Part shown: piece by piece, positions 8,945-17,815 of the stretch
How positions within the stretch are numbered: the first letter of the stretch is position 1
Layout of the letters: each line of letters begins with the position of its first letter
Origin: Paraburkholderia tropica
Lineage (GTDB): Bacteria; Pseudomonadota; Gammaproteobacteria; Burkholderiales; Burkholderiaceae
Length of the DNA: 64,000 bases
Assembly: GCF_900109265.1 (NCBI RefSeq)
Contig: NZ_FNZM01000002.1
Location: forward strand, 372,001 to 436,000
Direction: 5' to 3'
Translations under genes and position numbers: made by a program
The notes under the pieces: model-generated
What the model was told of the DNA's origin: nothing
The model's database searches: none
The model's input: only the letters and a program-made list of their open reading frames with translations

Positions 8945-10313
8945 ATTGCGCGGACGAATCGATGGAGGCGGCGATGTCGGCGACATCGGTGGCCGCTTCG
9001 GCACGCAGACGCTGCACTTCATCGGCGATGGCGCGCGCGAGCTTCTGGCAGGTCAGCGGCGCCGAGCCTTCGGCCTTGTTGTTGGTCGTGATCAGTACCG
9101 GCTGGCCCGCGATCACGTAGCGTGCCGCGAGTTCGGCGAGCGCGTCGCGCGTGTGCGGGTCTTCATCGACGAGCTTGTCGAACGGCTCGTAGCGCGCCTT
9201 CGCCTGCTCGTACTTGAAGCCGCTGTGCAGGCTCCAGCGCACGATCAGCGGACCGGCGGGCGCTTCGCCGTCCATCAGCGCGAGCGCGGCGGCCTGGCGC
9301 AGCGGGTCGGGCATGCGCGCGTGCAGACCCACGCAGTAGCGCACGCCCGCCGCGCGCAGCATGCGCACGAAGCGCGGCGTGAGCAGGATGGCGTCGCGGA
9401 TCTCGACGGCGTAGCAGGTCGCATCGCCCGGCGCGGCGTCGGCGGCCGGTGCCGGAAGCGGCGGCAGCGCGGCCAGAAACGCGGCGAGGCGCTCGACGAA
9501 GGTCGTCGGATCGGCGAGCAACTGGTCGGTCAGCGGCGGAAACTGGAACACCAGCGCGCCCGCTTTCGCGCCGAGTCCTGCGAGGCACGGCTCGACGAAT
9601 TCGCGCGCCGCCAGTTCGGGGTTCAGGAAGCAGGGATTGGCCGAAACCGGCTCGCCGCGATCGCCGCGCACGCTGGCGTCGGTGATGAGCGCGGGCGCCT
9701 TGACGATGAAGCGGAAGTGGTCCGGCACCTGCTGCGCGTAGCGCAGGTAGTCGGTGACCGTGAGCGGCGCGTAGAACGAGCGGTCGATGCTCACCGAGCG
9801 CAACAGCGGATGCGCGCCGTAAGCGGCAAGACCGTCGCGGGCGAGCTTCGAGTTGCTGTAGTCGTCGCCGTAGACGAGGCCGCGCCAGCCCGGAAACGAC
9901 CACGACGACGTGCCCAGACGCACGCCTGCGGGCAGTTCGGCGCCGAGATCGAGCACGTCTTGCGCGAGTTCGGCGGGCAGCACGCCGCGCGCGCGGCGCT
10001 TCGGGGCGGGCGGGGTATCGCCGGATTCGGACGTGGGGGCGGGTTTGGGGCGTTTCGGTTTTGGCGCGGGGTCGCTGTCGGAGCTTGCGTTGGCGACATC
10101 GGCGGTCTTGGCGCGCTTCGGCAGTTCGGGCGGCACGAAGCCGAACAGATCGGTTTGCGGCGGTTCGGCCCTGTGCGTTGTGTCCACCGCGCGCGCGGCG
10201 CGGCGTTCGCGCGGTCGGCGTGTGGTCGATCCGGCGCTCGATCCACCCTCAGGCGCGAGGCCGGAACCGTCGTTCTCCAGGGCGCCGAAAAGGCCGTCGT
10301 CGCGTTCGTTCAT
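8943..10313 (-). CDS. DUF72 domain protein with charged N-terminal extension
   Basis: A 456-residue protein of the DUF72 (YecE) family, a TIM-barrel fold of unknown biochemical role. The conserved core starts near residue 125 (VRLGTSSWSFPGWRGLVYGDDY) and includes FRFIVKAPALITD, FQFPPLTDQL and CYAVEIRD. Residues 1-120 are low-complexity and basic/Pro-rich (KPKRPKPAP and similar), which is longer than usual. The C-terminal half holds VIAGQPVLITTNNKAEGSAPLTCQKLARAI, typical of the family. Function is not assigned. Confidence 0.85.
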   Translation of the reverse strand: MNERDDGLFGALENDGSGLAPEGGSSAGSTTRRPRERRAARAVDTTHRAEPPQTDLFGFVPPELPKRAKTADVANASSDSDPAPKPKRPKPAPTSESGDTPPAPKRRARGVLPAELAQDVLDLGAELPAGVRLGTSSWSFPGWRGLVYGDDYSNSKLARDGLAAYGAHPLLRSVSIDRSFYAPLTVTDYLRYAQQVPDHFRFIVKAPALITDASVRGDRGEPVSANPCFLNPELAAREFVEPCLAGLGAKAGALVFQFPPLTDQLLADPTTFVERLAAFLAALPPLPAPAADAAPGDATCYAVEIRDAILLTPRFVRMLRAAGVRYCVGLHARMPDPLRQAAALALMDGEAPAGPLIVRWSLHSGFKYEQAKARYEPFDKLVDEDPHTRDALAELAARYVIAGQPVLITTNNKAEGSAPLTCQKLARAIADEVQRLRAEAATDVADIAASIDSSAQ

Positions 10314-10418
10314 GCTCGTCTAGTCAGTGGCGAAAGGCCGGTGGCAAAAAAGCGCCGTTCGCCTGGCGCGGACGGGCGGCGAATCCGTATTGCGCGCCGC
10401 CCGCGCCGTCGCCCCGTG

Positions 10419-11633
10419 TTACAGCGGCTTCTCGTACATGTAGCGGCGCGACCAGGGCAGCGTCGTCGCGCTGCGTCCGGCCTTGCGGCAGACGATCTGA
10501 TAGATCGACACGTCGTCGTGCTCGAACGCGTACGCGCAGCCGGCCAGATAGACGCGCCAGATGCGGAACTTCTCGTCGTCGACGAGTTGCTTCGCTTCCT
10601 GCGCGCGCGCCTCGAAATTGTCCGCCCAGAGGTCGAGCGTGTGCGCATAGTGACGGCGCAGGCTCTCCACGTCAACCGCCTCCAGTCCGCCGCGCTGCGC
10701 CGCTTCGAGCGCGAGGCCGATATGCGGCAGTTCGCCGTCCGGGAACACGTAACGGTCGATGAACTCGCCGCCGCCCAGCGCTGTCTCGCCGCTTTCCGCG
10801 TCGCTCGACGTGATGCCGTGATTCATGGCGACGCCGTCGTCGGCGAGCAGTTCGCGCACCTTCGTGAAGTAGCCCGGCAGATTTTTGCGCCCGACGTGCT
10901 CGAACATGCCCACGCTCGTGATGCGATCGAACTGGCCCGTGACGTCGCGGTAATCCTGCAGACGGATCTCGATGCGGTCCTGCAGGCCCGCGTCCTTGAC
11001 GCGCTGCGTCGCGAGATCGAACTGGTTCTGCGAAAGCGTCACGCCCACGCAGCGCGCGCCGAACTTCTGCGCGGCGCGCAGCACGAGCGCGCCCCAGCCG
11101 CAGCCGATGTCGAGCAGCGTCTGGCCCGGCTGCAACTGGATCTTGGTGAGGATGTGATCGATCTTCTTCAGTTGCGCGGTGGCGAGGTCTTCGTCGCCGT
11201 TCTCGAAGTAGGCGCAGGAATAGACCATGTTCTCGTCGAGCCACAGCTTGTAGAAGTCGTTCGAGACATCGTAGTGATACTGGATCGCGCGCTTGTCGGT
11301 GGTCTTCGAGTGCGTGAAATAGCGGCGCACGCGCGCGAGCTTGCTGGCGCTCGTGACCGTGTTGCGGGCGAGCGAATAGCTGATGTTGATGATGTCGGCG
11401 AGCTTGCCTTCGATGTCGATCTTGCCCTTCACGTAGGCCTCGCCGAGATTGTCGAGGCTCGGTTCGAGCAGCAGCGGCAGCGCCGCCGCGCTATTGACCT
11501 TCAGCGTGACCTGCGGCGCGGCGAAATTCCCGAAGTCGTATTGCTGACCGCTCCAGAGCACGAGCCGCGCGGGCAGGTTGGCCTTGTTGCGCACTTCGTC
11601 GACCCATTGCGCGAGTTTTTTCTCCCAGAACAT
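10419..11633 (-). CDS. cfa: Cyclopropane-fatty-acyl-phospholipid synthase family methyltransferase
   Basis: SAM-dependent enzyme that likely converts cis double bonds of membrane phospholipid acyl chains into cyclopropane rings. The 404-residue protein has an N-terminal lipid-binding region and a methyltransferase core. Visible motifs are LLDIGCGWGALVLRAA and GVTLSQNQ (SAM binding), and MFEHVGRKNLPGYF (the conserved Glu/His region). The start at 11633 follows GGGAGAA; an upstream in-frame ATG at 11678 has no comparable site. The family also includes other mycolic acid- and tuberculostearate-type methyltransferases, so the exact product is inferred. Confidence 0.88.
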   Translation of the reverse strand: MFWEKKLAQWVDEVRNKANLPARLVLWSGQQYDFGNFAAPQVTLKVNSAAALPLLLEPSLDNLGEAYVKGKIDIEGKLADIINISYSLARNTVTSASKLARVRRYFTHSKTTDKRAIQYHYDVSNDFYKLWLDENMVYSCAYFENGDEDLATAQLKKIDHILTKIQLQPGQTLLDIGCGWGALVLRAAQKFGARCVGVTLSQNQFDLATQRVKDAGLQDRIEIRLQDYRDVTGQFDRITSVGMFEHVGRKNLPGYFTKVRELLADDGVAMNHGITSSDAESGETALGGGEFIDRYVFPDGELPHIGLALEAAQRGGLEAVDVESLRRHYAHTLDLWADNFEARAQEAKQLVDDEKFRIWRVYLAGCAYAFEHDDVSIYQIVCRKAGRSATTLPWSRRYMYEKPL

Positions 11634-11809
11634 GCGTTTTCTCCCTGTCCGATGAACGAGTGAAGCCCAAAGACACAAGCGAATTGCGATGCCAGCGATG
11701 AAGCCAAAACGGGGCGGCGCGGCGGCGTCGGTCGCCGCGCCGGGGTACGGCGGGTGTGGCTGATACGGCGCCGCGTGGGCGGCGCGTTTGAAGCGATGTG
11801 CCTGATGCC

Positions 11810-12451
11810 TTACGGCGCGAGGCGCTCGATGCGCCAGGCGTCGGCTGCGTGCTCACGCACGTAGCGAATGCGGTCGTGCAGCCGCGACGGACGGCCTTGC
11901 CAGAATTCGATCGCCGTCGGCACGACGCGATAGCCGCCCCAATGCGCCGGACGCGGCGGATTCTCGCCGTACTGCGCGCTGATTTCGCGCTCGCGCGCTT
12001 CGAGCTGCTCGCGGCTTTCGATCACCGCGCTCTGCTCCGACGCCCAGGCGCCGATGCGCGAGCCGAGCGGACGCGACTGGAAATACGCCTCGCTTTCCGC
12101 CTCGCTGGTCTTTTCGACCGCGCCTTCGATGCGCACCTGACGCTCGAGTTCAACCCAGTGAAACAGCAGCGCTGCGTGCGGATTGGCGCCCAGTTCGCGG
12201 CCCTTGCGGCTTTCGTAGTTCGTGAAGAACACGAAGCCGCGCTCGTCCACGCCCTTGATCAGCAGGATGCGCGCGGCGGGGCGGCCTTGCGCGTCGACGG
12301 TGGCGACCGTCATGGCGTTCGGCTCGGGCAGCTTCGCGTCCAGCGCCTGGGCGAACCAGGTGTGGAACTGGCGGATGGGATCGGGGTCGACGTCGGCGGC
12401 GTCGAGCGAGCCGAGCGAGTAGTTCTTGCGGAGGTCGGCGAGGGAGGTCAT
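11810..12451 (-). CDS. pdxH: Pyridoxine/pyridoxamine 5'-phosphate oxidase
   Basis: FMN-dependent oxidase making pyridoxal 5'-phosphate from PNP or PMP. The 213-residue length is standard. It contains [24 protein letters not shown] (FMN-binding), [13 protein letters not shown] and [17 protein letters not shown]. The [12 protein letters not shown] segment and the C-terminal RIERLAP complete the family signature. Transcribed alone. On the opposite side it faces tcdA across 199 bp. Confidence 0.96.
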   Translation of the reverse strand: MTSLADLRKNYSLGSLDAADVDPDPIRQFHTWFAQALDAKLPEPNAMTVATVDAQGRPAARILLIKGVDERGFVFFTNYESRKGRELGANPHAALLFHWVELERQVRIEGAVEKTSEAESEAYFQSRPLGSRIGAWASEQSAVIESREQLEAREREISAQYGENPPRPAHWGGYRVVPTAIEFWQGRPSRLHDRIRYVREHAADAWRIERLAP

Positions 12452-12650
12452 GTTTTATGCAGACGCTTCAGTGCGAACAAGTATATCGAAGAGGCGGAAA
12501 TAGGGACGCGAACGACGGTTCGGCGGCCTGCCCACGGCGGCGGACCCGCAGCGATGCGGCCGCGTCCGGCCAGCTCGGGCGCGATCAGGCAAAATACGGG
12601 TCTCGCGAGGACCGGGGCAGTGCGCCGGTCCGCTTACGATTGCTACCGCC

Positions 12651-13541
12651 ATGTCCAGTACCCCGATTTCCCCTGTCGCCGGCGCCGCCGGCCCCGCTGA
12701 TCTTACCGCGAGCCTCGCCGCGGATGTTGCTGACCGGGCCCGTCGCTTCGGCGGCGTGGCGCGGCTTTACGGCGCACCCGCCCTCGATGCGTTCGAGCGC
12801 GCGCACATTGCCGTGATCGGCATCGGCGGGGTGGGCTCGTGGGTGGCGGAGGCGCTTGCGCGCAGCGCCATCGGCACGCTCACGCTGATCGACCTCGACA
12901 ACGTCGCCGAAAGCAACACCAACCGCCAGATTCACGCGCTCGACGGCAACTACGGCAAGCCGAAAGTCGAGGCGATGGCCGAGCGCATCAAGCTGATCGA
13001 TCCGGCCTGCGACGTGCGGCTCGTCGAGGACTTCGTCGAGCCGTCGAATTTCGACGCGCTGCTGGGCGGCGGATTCGATTACGTGGTGGACGCCATCGAC
13101 AGCGTGCGCACCAAGACCGCGCTGATCGCGTGGTGCGTGGAGCATCGCGTGCCGCTCATCACCGTGGGCGGCGCGGGCGGGCAGCTCGACCCGACGCGTA
13201 TCCGCATCGACGACCTCGCGCTGACGATCCAGGACCCGCTGCTTTCGAAGGTGCGCGGGCAACTGCGCAAGCATCATGGCTTTCCGCGCGGGCCGAAGGC
13301 GCGCTTCAAGGTGAGCGCGGTGTACTCCGACGAACCGCTGATCTATCCGGAAGCGGCGGTGTGCGATGTCGACAACGAGGCCGAACACGTGACGACCTCG
13401 CCGGGCCATCACGGGCCGGTCGGGCTCAACTGCGCGGGGTTCGGTTCGAGCGTCTGCGTGACGGCGAGCTTCGGGTTCGCAGCGGCGGCGTATGTGCTGC
13501 GGACGCTGGCGCATCGGGCGAATGCGCGGGCGGCGGGGTAA
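12651..13541 (+). CDS. tcdA: tRNA threonylcarbamoyladenosine dehydratase
   Basis: E1-like ATP-dependent enzyme that cyclises t6A to ct6A at position 37 of ANN-decoding tRNAs. A ThiF/MoeB-type fold begins near residue 42 with AHIAVIGIGGVGSWVAEALARSAIG, then LIDLDNVAESNTNRQIHALDG. The region continues with a GKPKVEAMAERI segment and DYVVDAIDSVRTK. Length 296 residues, normal for TcdA with an N-terminal extension of about 30 residues. Convergent with the HEPN gene, only 7 bp between stops. Confidence 0.9.
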   Translation: MSSTPISPVAGAAGPADLTASLAADVADRARRFGGVARLYGAPALDAFERAHIAVIGIGGVGSWVAEALARSAIGTLTLIDLDNVAESNTNRQIHALDGNYGKPKVEAMAERIKLIDPACDVRLVEDFVEPSNFDALLGGGFDYVVDAIDSVRTKTALIAWCVEHRVPLITVGGAGGQLDPTRIRIDDLALTIQDPLLSKVRGQLRKHHGFPRGPKARFKVSAVYSDEPLIYPEAAVCDVDNEAEHVTTSPGHHGPVGLNCAGFGSSVCVTASFGFAAAAYVLRTLAHRANARAAG

Positions 13542-13548
13542 TCGGAAC

Positions 13549-13986
13549 TCAATGCGCGCCGGTTAGCGCGCGAGCGACCGGCAGGTAGGCGCGCAGAATC
13601 TCCAGCATGGCTGCCGCCTCGGCCTTCGAGACCGGCGGAAACGGCGACACGTACGACGTGCCGTTGCGCCGCTCATGAGCCTTCGTGATGAAGGCGAATT
13701 CCGCCGCACTCACGCCCAATGACGTGGACACGCGCTGGATGGCGAGGTTGCGTCCCGCGTCGCGCGTGCGCACCGCGTAGAACTCCAGCGTGGCCTGCAC
13801 CAGTTGGAAATAGCCCTCGTAAGCCAGCGTGAAGATCTGCAAATGTCGTTCGGGGTCCAGACCTTCCGCGGTGACGAGATAGTCCGCCGCGTTGCGCAGG
13901 AAGCCCGCGATGGCGCCGGGCGTCGGGGCCACGGCTTCGAAGGCTTTCGTCTTGATGAGATTGTCGTATTCGGGCGGGCGCGTCAT
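13549..13986 (-). CDS. HEPN-like protein paired with a nucleotidyltransferase
   Basis: A 145-residue all-alpha protein whose start overlaps the stop of the upstream nucleotidyltransferase gene (TGATG), implying translational coupling. Size, predicted helices and context fit the HEPN partner of MNT/HEPN toxin-antitoxin modules. In the usual RX4-6H RNase motif the Arg is followed by His. Here the comparable HERRNGTSY (residues 104-112) has RN but a Tyr instead of His, so RNase activity is uncertain. The family call rests mainly on gene pairing. It could instead be an accessory subunit of the nucleotidyltransferase. Confidence 0.6.
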   Translation of the reverse strand: MTRPPEYDNLIKTKAFEAVAPTPGAIAGFLRNAADYLVTAEGLDPERHLQIFTLAYEGYFQLVQATLEFYAVRTRDAGRNLAIQRVSTSLGVSAAEFAFITKAHERRNGTSYVSPFPPVSKAEAAAMLEILRAYLPVARALTGAH

Positions 13987-14543
13987 CACAGTATCGTCAG
14001 AGTGGGGCCCTGAACGATCTGGGCCATGACGGGATCTGACTGCACGAGCGCCGCCCATTCACCCGGCTCATACAACGAAAAGTTGATGGGGCGCAGCAAA
14101 TCCTGTTCGACGGTGTGCATCGCCTCGGCGACTTCAAGAAGCGGCACGTTGCCGACCACGATCAGGTCGATATCGCTGCGGCCGCCGTCGGTACCTTTCG
14201 CCACTGAGCCGAACACGAACGCCGAATCGATACGCGCAGCGAACGGCGCGAGCGCTTCTTTCAGCGGCTCCACCACGGCAAACGACTTGCGCGCGATGCC
14301 GAGCAGTTCGGGATACAGCACAAATTCGGTATTCGCGCGGATGCTGCGCTGGCGGCCGCGCCGCGCATCTTCGCGCAGCACGCCCGCCTCGATCAGACGA
14401 TCGACCTGTTTCTGCGCACTGCCACGTCCGCTGTCCGCGAGACGCAGCAGTTCCTGAAGCGTGAAGCTGCGCTCGGGTTGCACCAGCGTGGCGCCCAGCA
14501 CGCGTTGCATGCCCGCAGTGAAGAGGAAATCGGCGAGGCTCAC
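13986..14543 (-). CDS. Nucleotidyltransferase (MNT type) with N-terminal winged helix
   Basis: A 185-residue two-domain protein. Residues about 1-75 read as a winged helix-turn-helix (SFTLQELLRLADSGRGSAQKQVDRLIEAGVL). Residues about 95-170 form a minimal nucleotidyltransferase with the GSVAKGTDGGRSDIDLIV signature (G112-S113, then D124 and D126). In MNT/HEPN pairs such enzymes AMPylate and silence the HEPN toxin. The start is GTG with GAGGA 7 bp upstream. The DNA-binding domain suggests it controls its own promoter, which carries four matching palindromes. Confidence 0.8.
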   Translation of the reverse strand: MSLADFLFTAGMQRVLGATLVQPERSFTLQELLRLADSGRGSAQKQVDRLIEAGVLREDARRGRQRSIRANTEFVLYPELLGIARKSFAVVEPLKEALAPFAARIDSAFVFGSVAKGTDGGRSDIDLIVVGNVPLLEVAEAMHTVEQDLLRPINFSLYEPGEWAALVQSDPVMAQIVQGPTLTIL

Positions 14544-14548
14544 GATAA

Positions 14549-14634
14549 ATCCTCAAAATAGGGATATTTATCCCCATTATAAGGATTTACGTGTTGATCC
14601 TCAATTCAAGGCCAACCGTCCCTCTTTTAAGGAT
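14549..14634 (-). promoter_or_regulatory. Promoter and four-palindrome operator array of the HEPN/MNT pair
   Basis: Four 17-bp imperfect palindromes of the form ATCCyCAnnnTAAGGAT begin at 14549, 14570, 14597 and 14618. Steps are 21, 27 and 21 bp. On the minus strand a promoter TTGAGG (14604-14599), 17-bp spacer, TATAAT (14581-14576) lies inside the array. Palindrome 2 covers the -10, palindrome 3 the -35, and palindrome 1 the ribosome site. The layout fits autorepression by the winged-helix domain of the first gene. Confidence 0.7.
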
Positions 14635-14642
14635 TCGCCGTC

Positions 14643-14670
14643 AAAAAAAACGCCACGGTCTCCCGTGGCG
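14643..14670 (-). terminator. Intrinsic terminator of cnoX
   Basis: Stem CGCCACGG/CCGTGGCG with a 4-base loop, followed on the minus strand by eight T residues, 43 bp past the cnoX stop. It separates cnoX from the HEPN/MNT promoter. Confidence 0.9.
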
Positions 14671-14712
14671 CTTCCCCATCCGGCGCGGCGCGCTCAACCA
14701 GGCAAGCGCCGC

Positions 14713-15561
14713 TCAGTTCAACGTCGCGCTCAGCTTGCGCCGCCACTCGCTCACCAGTTGCGGCTGATGCGCGGCCAGATCGAACACCGACAGCATCGTC
14801 TTGCGGCCGATATCCTCGCGGAACGTCCGGTCGCGCTTCACGATTTCCAGCAGATGCTCCAGCGCGCCGGCGTATTTGCGCCGCGCGATCAGCGCGCTCG
14901 CCAGATCGAACTGCGCTTCCAGATCGTCCGGATTGTTCGCCACGCGCGTTTCGAGCGCGTCGGTCGGCGGCAAATCGGCGGCGGCGTCGAGCGCGTCCAG
15001 ACGCGTCTTCAGCGCGTTGAAGCGCGCGTCGATGCCCTGCGTGGTCTTGGGAGAAAGCAGATCGACTTCGTTGTGCGCTTCGTCGGCGCGGTTGTCTGCG
15101 AGCAGCATCTCGATCAGGTCCATGCGCGCGTCGTCGAAACCGGGGTCGTAGGCGAGCGCGGCCTGCAGCGCTTCATAGGCGTCCTCGCGGCGGCCTTCCT
15201 CAATGGCCTGCTGCGCGACCTGGCGCGCGGCCTGCGCCGAATCGGGAATCAGCCGGTCGATGAACTCGCGCAGCTGGCCTTCGGGCAGCACGCCGATGAA
15301 CTGGTCGACGGCCTGGCGGTCGGCGAACGCGACGACGTGCGGAATGCTGCGCACCTGGAAGTGCGCGGCCAGCTCCTGGTTTTCGTCGACATTCACTTTG
15401 ACGAGCCGCCATTTGCCCGCGTACTCGGCTTCGAGTTTTTCGAGCATCGGGCCGAGCGATTTGCACGGGCCGCACCACGGCGCCCAGAAGTCGACCAGCA
15501 CCGGCGCGAGCGCCGACGCTTCGATCACGTCTCTTTCAAAAGTGGCCAGAGTGGTATCCAT
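14713..15561 (-). CDS. cnoX: Chaperedoxin CnoX (thioredoxin-TPR protein)
   Basis: A 282-residue YbbN/CnoX family protein. An N-terminal thioredoxin domain contains WAPWCGPC (C30 and C33). A C-terminal region of tetratricopeptide-like helices (about 115-280) contains EEGRREDAYEALQAALAYDP and ALIARRKYAGALEHLLEIV. CnoX proteins hold unfolding proteins during oxidative stress and pass them to GroEL/DnaK. The intact CXXC suggests it is also redox active, unlike the E. coli version. Single gene with its own terminator. Confidence 0.88.
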   Translation of the reverse strand: MDTTLATFERDVIEASALAPVLVDFWAPWCGPCKSLGPMLEKLEAEYAGKWRLVKVNVDENQELAAHFQVRSIPHVVAFADRQAVDQFIGVLPEGQLREFIDRLIPDSAQAARQVAQQAIEEGRREDAYEALQAALAYDPGFDDARMDLIEMLLADNRADEAHNEVDLLSPKTTQGIDARFNALKTRLDALDAAADLPPTDALETRVANNPDDLEAQFDLASALIARRKYAGALEHLLEIVKRDRTFREDIGRKTMLSVFDLAAHQPQLVSEWRRKLSATLN

Positions 15562-15618
15562 TGCGTCCTCGTTGGGAATTGGCAGTCACGCGTGAAGATG
15601 GGGGCGAATCGCCGCGCT

Positions 15619-16503
15619 TCAATGCGCGGGCTTTTTCTCGGGCAGCGGAATCCATTCGGTTTCGCCGGGCACCTGCCCCATTTCCTGACGCGTCCACGCG
15701 GCCTTCGCGGCGTCGATCTTCGCGCGCGAGCTGGCCACGAAGTTCCATTCGATGAAGCGTTCGCCTTCGAGCTTTTCGCCGCCGAGCAGCATCACGCGCG
15801 CGCCGTTCGCGCTCGCGAGCGTGACCGTTTCGCCCGGCACCAGCACCGCCATGCTGTGCTGGTCGAGCGGCGTGCCGTCGATCGACAGGTCGCCTTCGAC
15901 CAGATACACGCCGCGCTCCTCGTGCTCGGGTTCGAGCGCGATGGCGCTGCCGGGCGCGAAGTCGGCGGCCACGTAAAGCGTGCCCGAGAAGGTCTCGACG
16001 GGCGAAGTCGCGCCGAACGCCGTGCCCGCGATCACGCGCAGCGTCACACCGTTGCGCTCGATTTCGGGCAGCGTCGCGGCTTCGTGATGGAAGAACGACG
16101 GCTCGACGTCCTCGTGATCGAGCGGCAGCGCGACCCACGTCTGGATGCCGTGCATCGTGAGGCCGGTGGCGCGGTTTTCGTCGGGCGTGCGCTCGGAATG
16201 GACGATGCCGCGGCCGGCCGTCATCCAGTTGACGTCGCCGGGCAGAATCTTCTGCTCCGAGCCGAGGCTGTCGCGATGCATCAGCGCGCCGTCGTAGAGA
16301 TAGGTGACGGTGGCGAGGCCGATGTGCGGATGCGGACGCACGTCGACGCCCGCGCCGGGCGCGAGCGTGGCCGGGCCCATGTGGTCGAAGAAGATGAACG
16401 GGCCGACGAGTCGCGCGGCCATGGCCGGCAGCACGCGGCGCACGTACAGGTTGCCGATGTCGCGCTGATGAGGCTTGAGGACCGCTTTGATCGATGAGGA
16501 CAT
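15619..16503 (-). CDS. Pirin family protein
   Basis: A 294-residue bicupin. The N-terminal cupin contains FIFFDHMGPATL and VDVRPHPHIGLATVTYLYDG. These carry the histidines that bind metal in pirins, followed by GDVNWMTAGRGIVHSER. Bacterial pirins include quercetinases and regulators of pyruvate metabolism, so the substrate is not fixed. The ATG at 16503 follows AAGGAAG; the frame is open to 16776 without supporting homology. It lies 57 bp after cnoX's start and may be its upstream operon partner. Confidence 0.88.
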   Translation of the reverse strand: MSSSIKAVLKPHQRDIGNLYVRRVLPAMAARLVGPFIFFDHMGPATLAPGAGVDVRPHPHIGLATVTYLYDGALMHRDSLGSEQKILPGDVNWMTAGRGIVHSERTPDENRATGLTMHGIQTWVALPLDHEDVEPSFFHHEAATLPEIERNGVTLRVIAGTAFGATSPVETFSGTLYVAADFAPGSAIALEPEHEERGVYLVEGDLSIDGTPLDQHSMAVLVPGETVTLASANGARVMLLGGEKLEGERFIEWNFVASSRAKIDAAKAAWTRQEMGQVPGETEWIPLPEKKPAH

Positions 16504-16793
16504 GGACGCTTCCTTGATGAGCCGGACGGTTCGAATGAGTGGGGCAAGGCGGCGGGGCAGCAGGGCGGCAGAGCGGCCGCGCCTGCGCTGCGCGCGCGGA
16601 CTGGCGCTCATTCTAACGCCCGCTTCGGCGCTGTGTCGGCAAGCGCGAAGCAGCGTGTAAGGCGTCCGCTCGGGCTTCGTGAGGCACGGGACGCACGCCC
16701 GGCCGGCATCGACGCAATTTGTCCGGCTGGGCGAGCACGCGCCGCAGCCGCTAAACTGACAGATTCGACAGAACAATAGAGGGAGCCGGAGAG

Positions 16794-17699
16794 ATGTCGC
16801 CGAAGGATTTGTTGCTGGCGCTGGTGGTGGTGATCGCGTGGGGCGTGAATTTCGTCGTGATCAAGGTGGGTCTGCACGGCGTGCCGCCGCTGCTGCTCGG
16901 CGCGCTGCGCTTCATGCTGGCGGCGTTCCCGGCGGTGCTGTTCGTGAAGCGTCCCAAACTGCCGCTGCGCTGGCTGCTCGCCTACGGCGCGACCATTTCG
17001 TTCGGCCAGTTCGCGTTTCTCTTCACGGCGATGTACGTGGGCATGCCCGCCGGACTCGCCTCGGTCGTGCTGCAGGCGCAGGCGTTCTTCACGCTGGTGT
17101 TCGCGGCCGTGTTTCTCGGCGAGCGGTTTCGCGCGCAGAACGTCATCGGCCTGCTGATCGCGGCGGGCGGCCTGGCGCTGATCGGCCTGCAATCGACGGC
17201 GGCGGCAGGCGTGGGCGTGCAGACCATGACGGCCGCGGGCTTCATCCTCACGCTGTGCGCGGCCTGCATGTGGGCGCTCGGCAATATCGTCACGAAGAAA
17301 GTGGGCAAGGTCGATCTGGTCGGCCTCGTGGTGTGGGCGAGCCTGATTCCGCCGCTGCCGTTCCTCGTGCTCTCGTATTTCATGGAAGGGCCGCAGCGCA
17401 TCGAAACCGCGCTCGAAGGCATCGGCATGACTTCGATCGGCGCGATCGTCTATCTCGCGTTCATCGCGACGATACTCGGCTACAGCCTCTGGAGCCGTCT
17501 GCTCGCGAAGTATCCGGCCAGCCAGGTCGCGCCGTTCTCGCTGCTGGTGCCGATCGTCGGGCTCGCGGCGGCCGCGCTGCTGCTCGGCGAGCGTCTGAGC
17601 GCCGCGCAGATCGGCGGCGCGGCGCTCGTGATGGCGGGCCTCGGCGTGAACGTGTTTGGCGGCTGGGTCAGGCAGCGTCTGGTGGCGGCGCGCACCTGA
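16794..17699 (+). CDS. EamA family transporter (DMT superfamily)
   Basis: A 301-residue membrane protein with ten predicted helices in two EamA repeats. It begins LLLALVVVIAWGVNFVVIKVG, a signature of the EamA O-acetylserine/cysteine exporter branch. LRFMLAAFPAVLFVKRP and VVLQAQAFFTLVFAAVFLGE follow. The second repeat starts near residue 148 (AAGFILTLCAACMWALGNIVTKKVGK). Cysteine-pathway export is the nearest characterised role. Transcribed alone, divergent from the pirin gene. Confidence 0.85.
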   Translation: MSPKDLLLALVVVIAWGVNFVVIKVGLHGVPPLLLGALRFMLAAFPAVLFVKRPKLPLRWLLAYGATISFGQFAFLFTAMYVGMPAGLASVVLQAQAFFTLVFAAVFLGERFRAQNVIGLLIAAGGLALIGLQSTAAAGVGVQTMTAAGFILTLCAACMWALGNIVTKKVGKVDLVGLVVWASLIPPLPFLVLSYFMEGPQRIETALEGIGMTSIGAIVYLAFIATILGYSLWSRLLAKYPASQVAPFSLLVPIVGLAAAALLLGERLSAAQIGGAALVMAGLGVNVFGGWVRQRLVAART

Positions 17700-17754
17700 C
17701 ACGCACCTCACACGCAGCTGAACACGCACATTTGAGTTCGCGGCATCGGCGCAT

Positions 17755-17795
17755 GAAAAAACGCCGCGCTTCCGCAAGGAAGGCGCGGCGTTTTC
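17755..17795. terminator. Bidirectional terminator between eamA-like gene and amiC
   Basis: A 12-bp perfect stem (AAAACGCCGCGC with GCGCGGCGTTTT) around a 13-base loop, flanked by a 6-base A-run on one side and four T on the other. It sits between two convergent stops and can serve both. Confidence 0.85.
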
Positions 17796-17815
17796 GCATC
17801 TGACGCGTCGATCGA

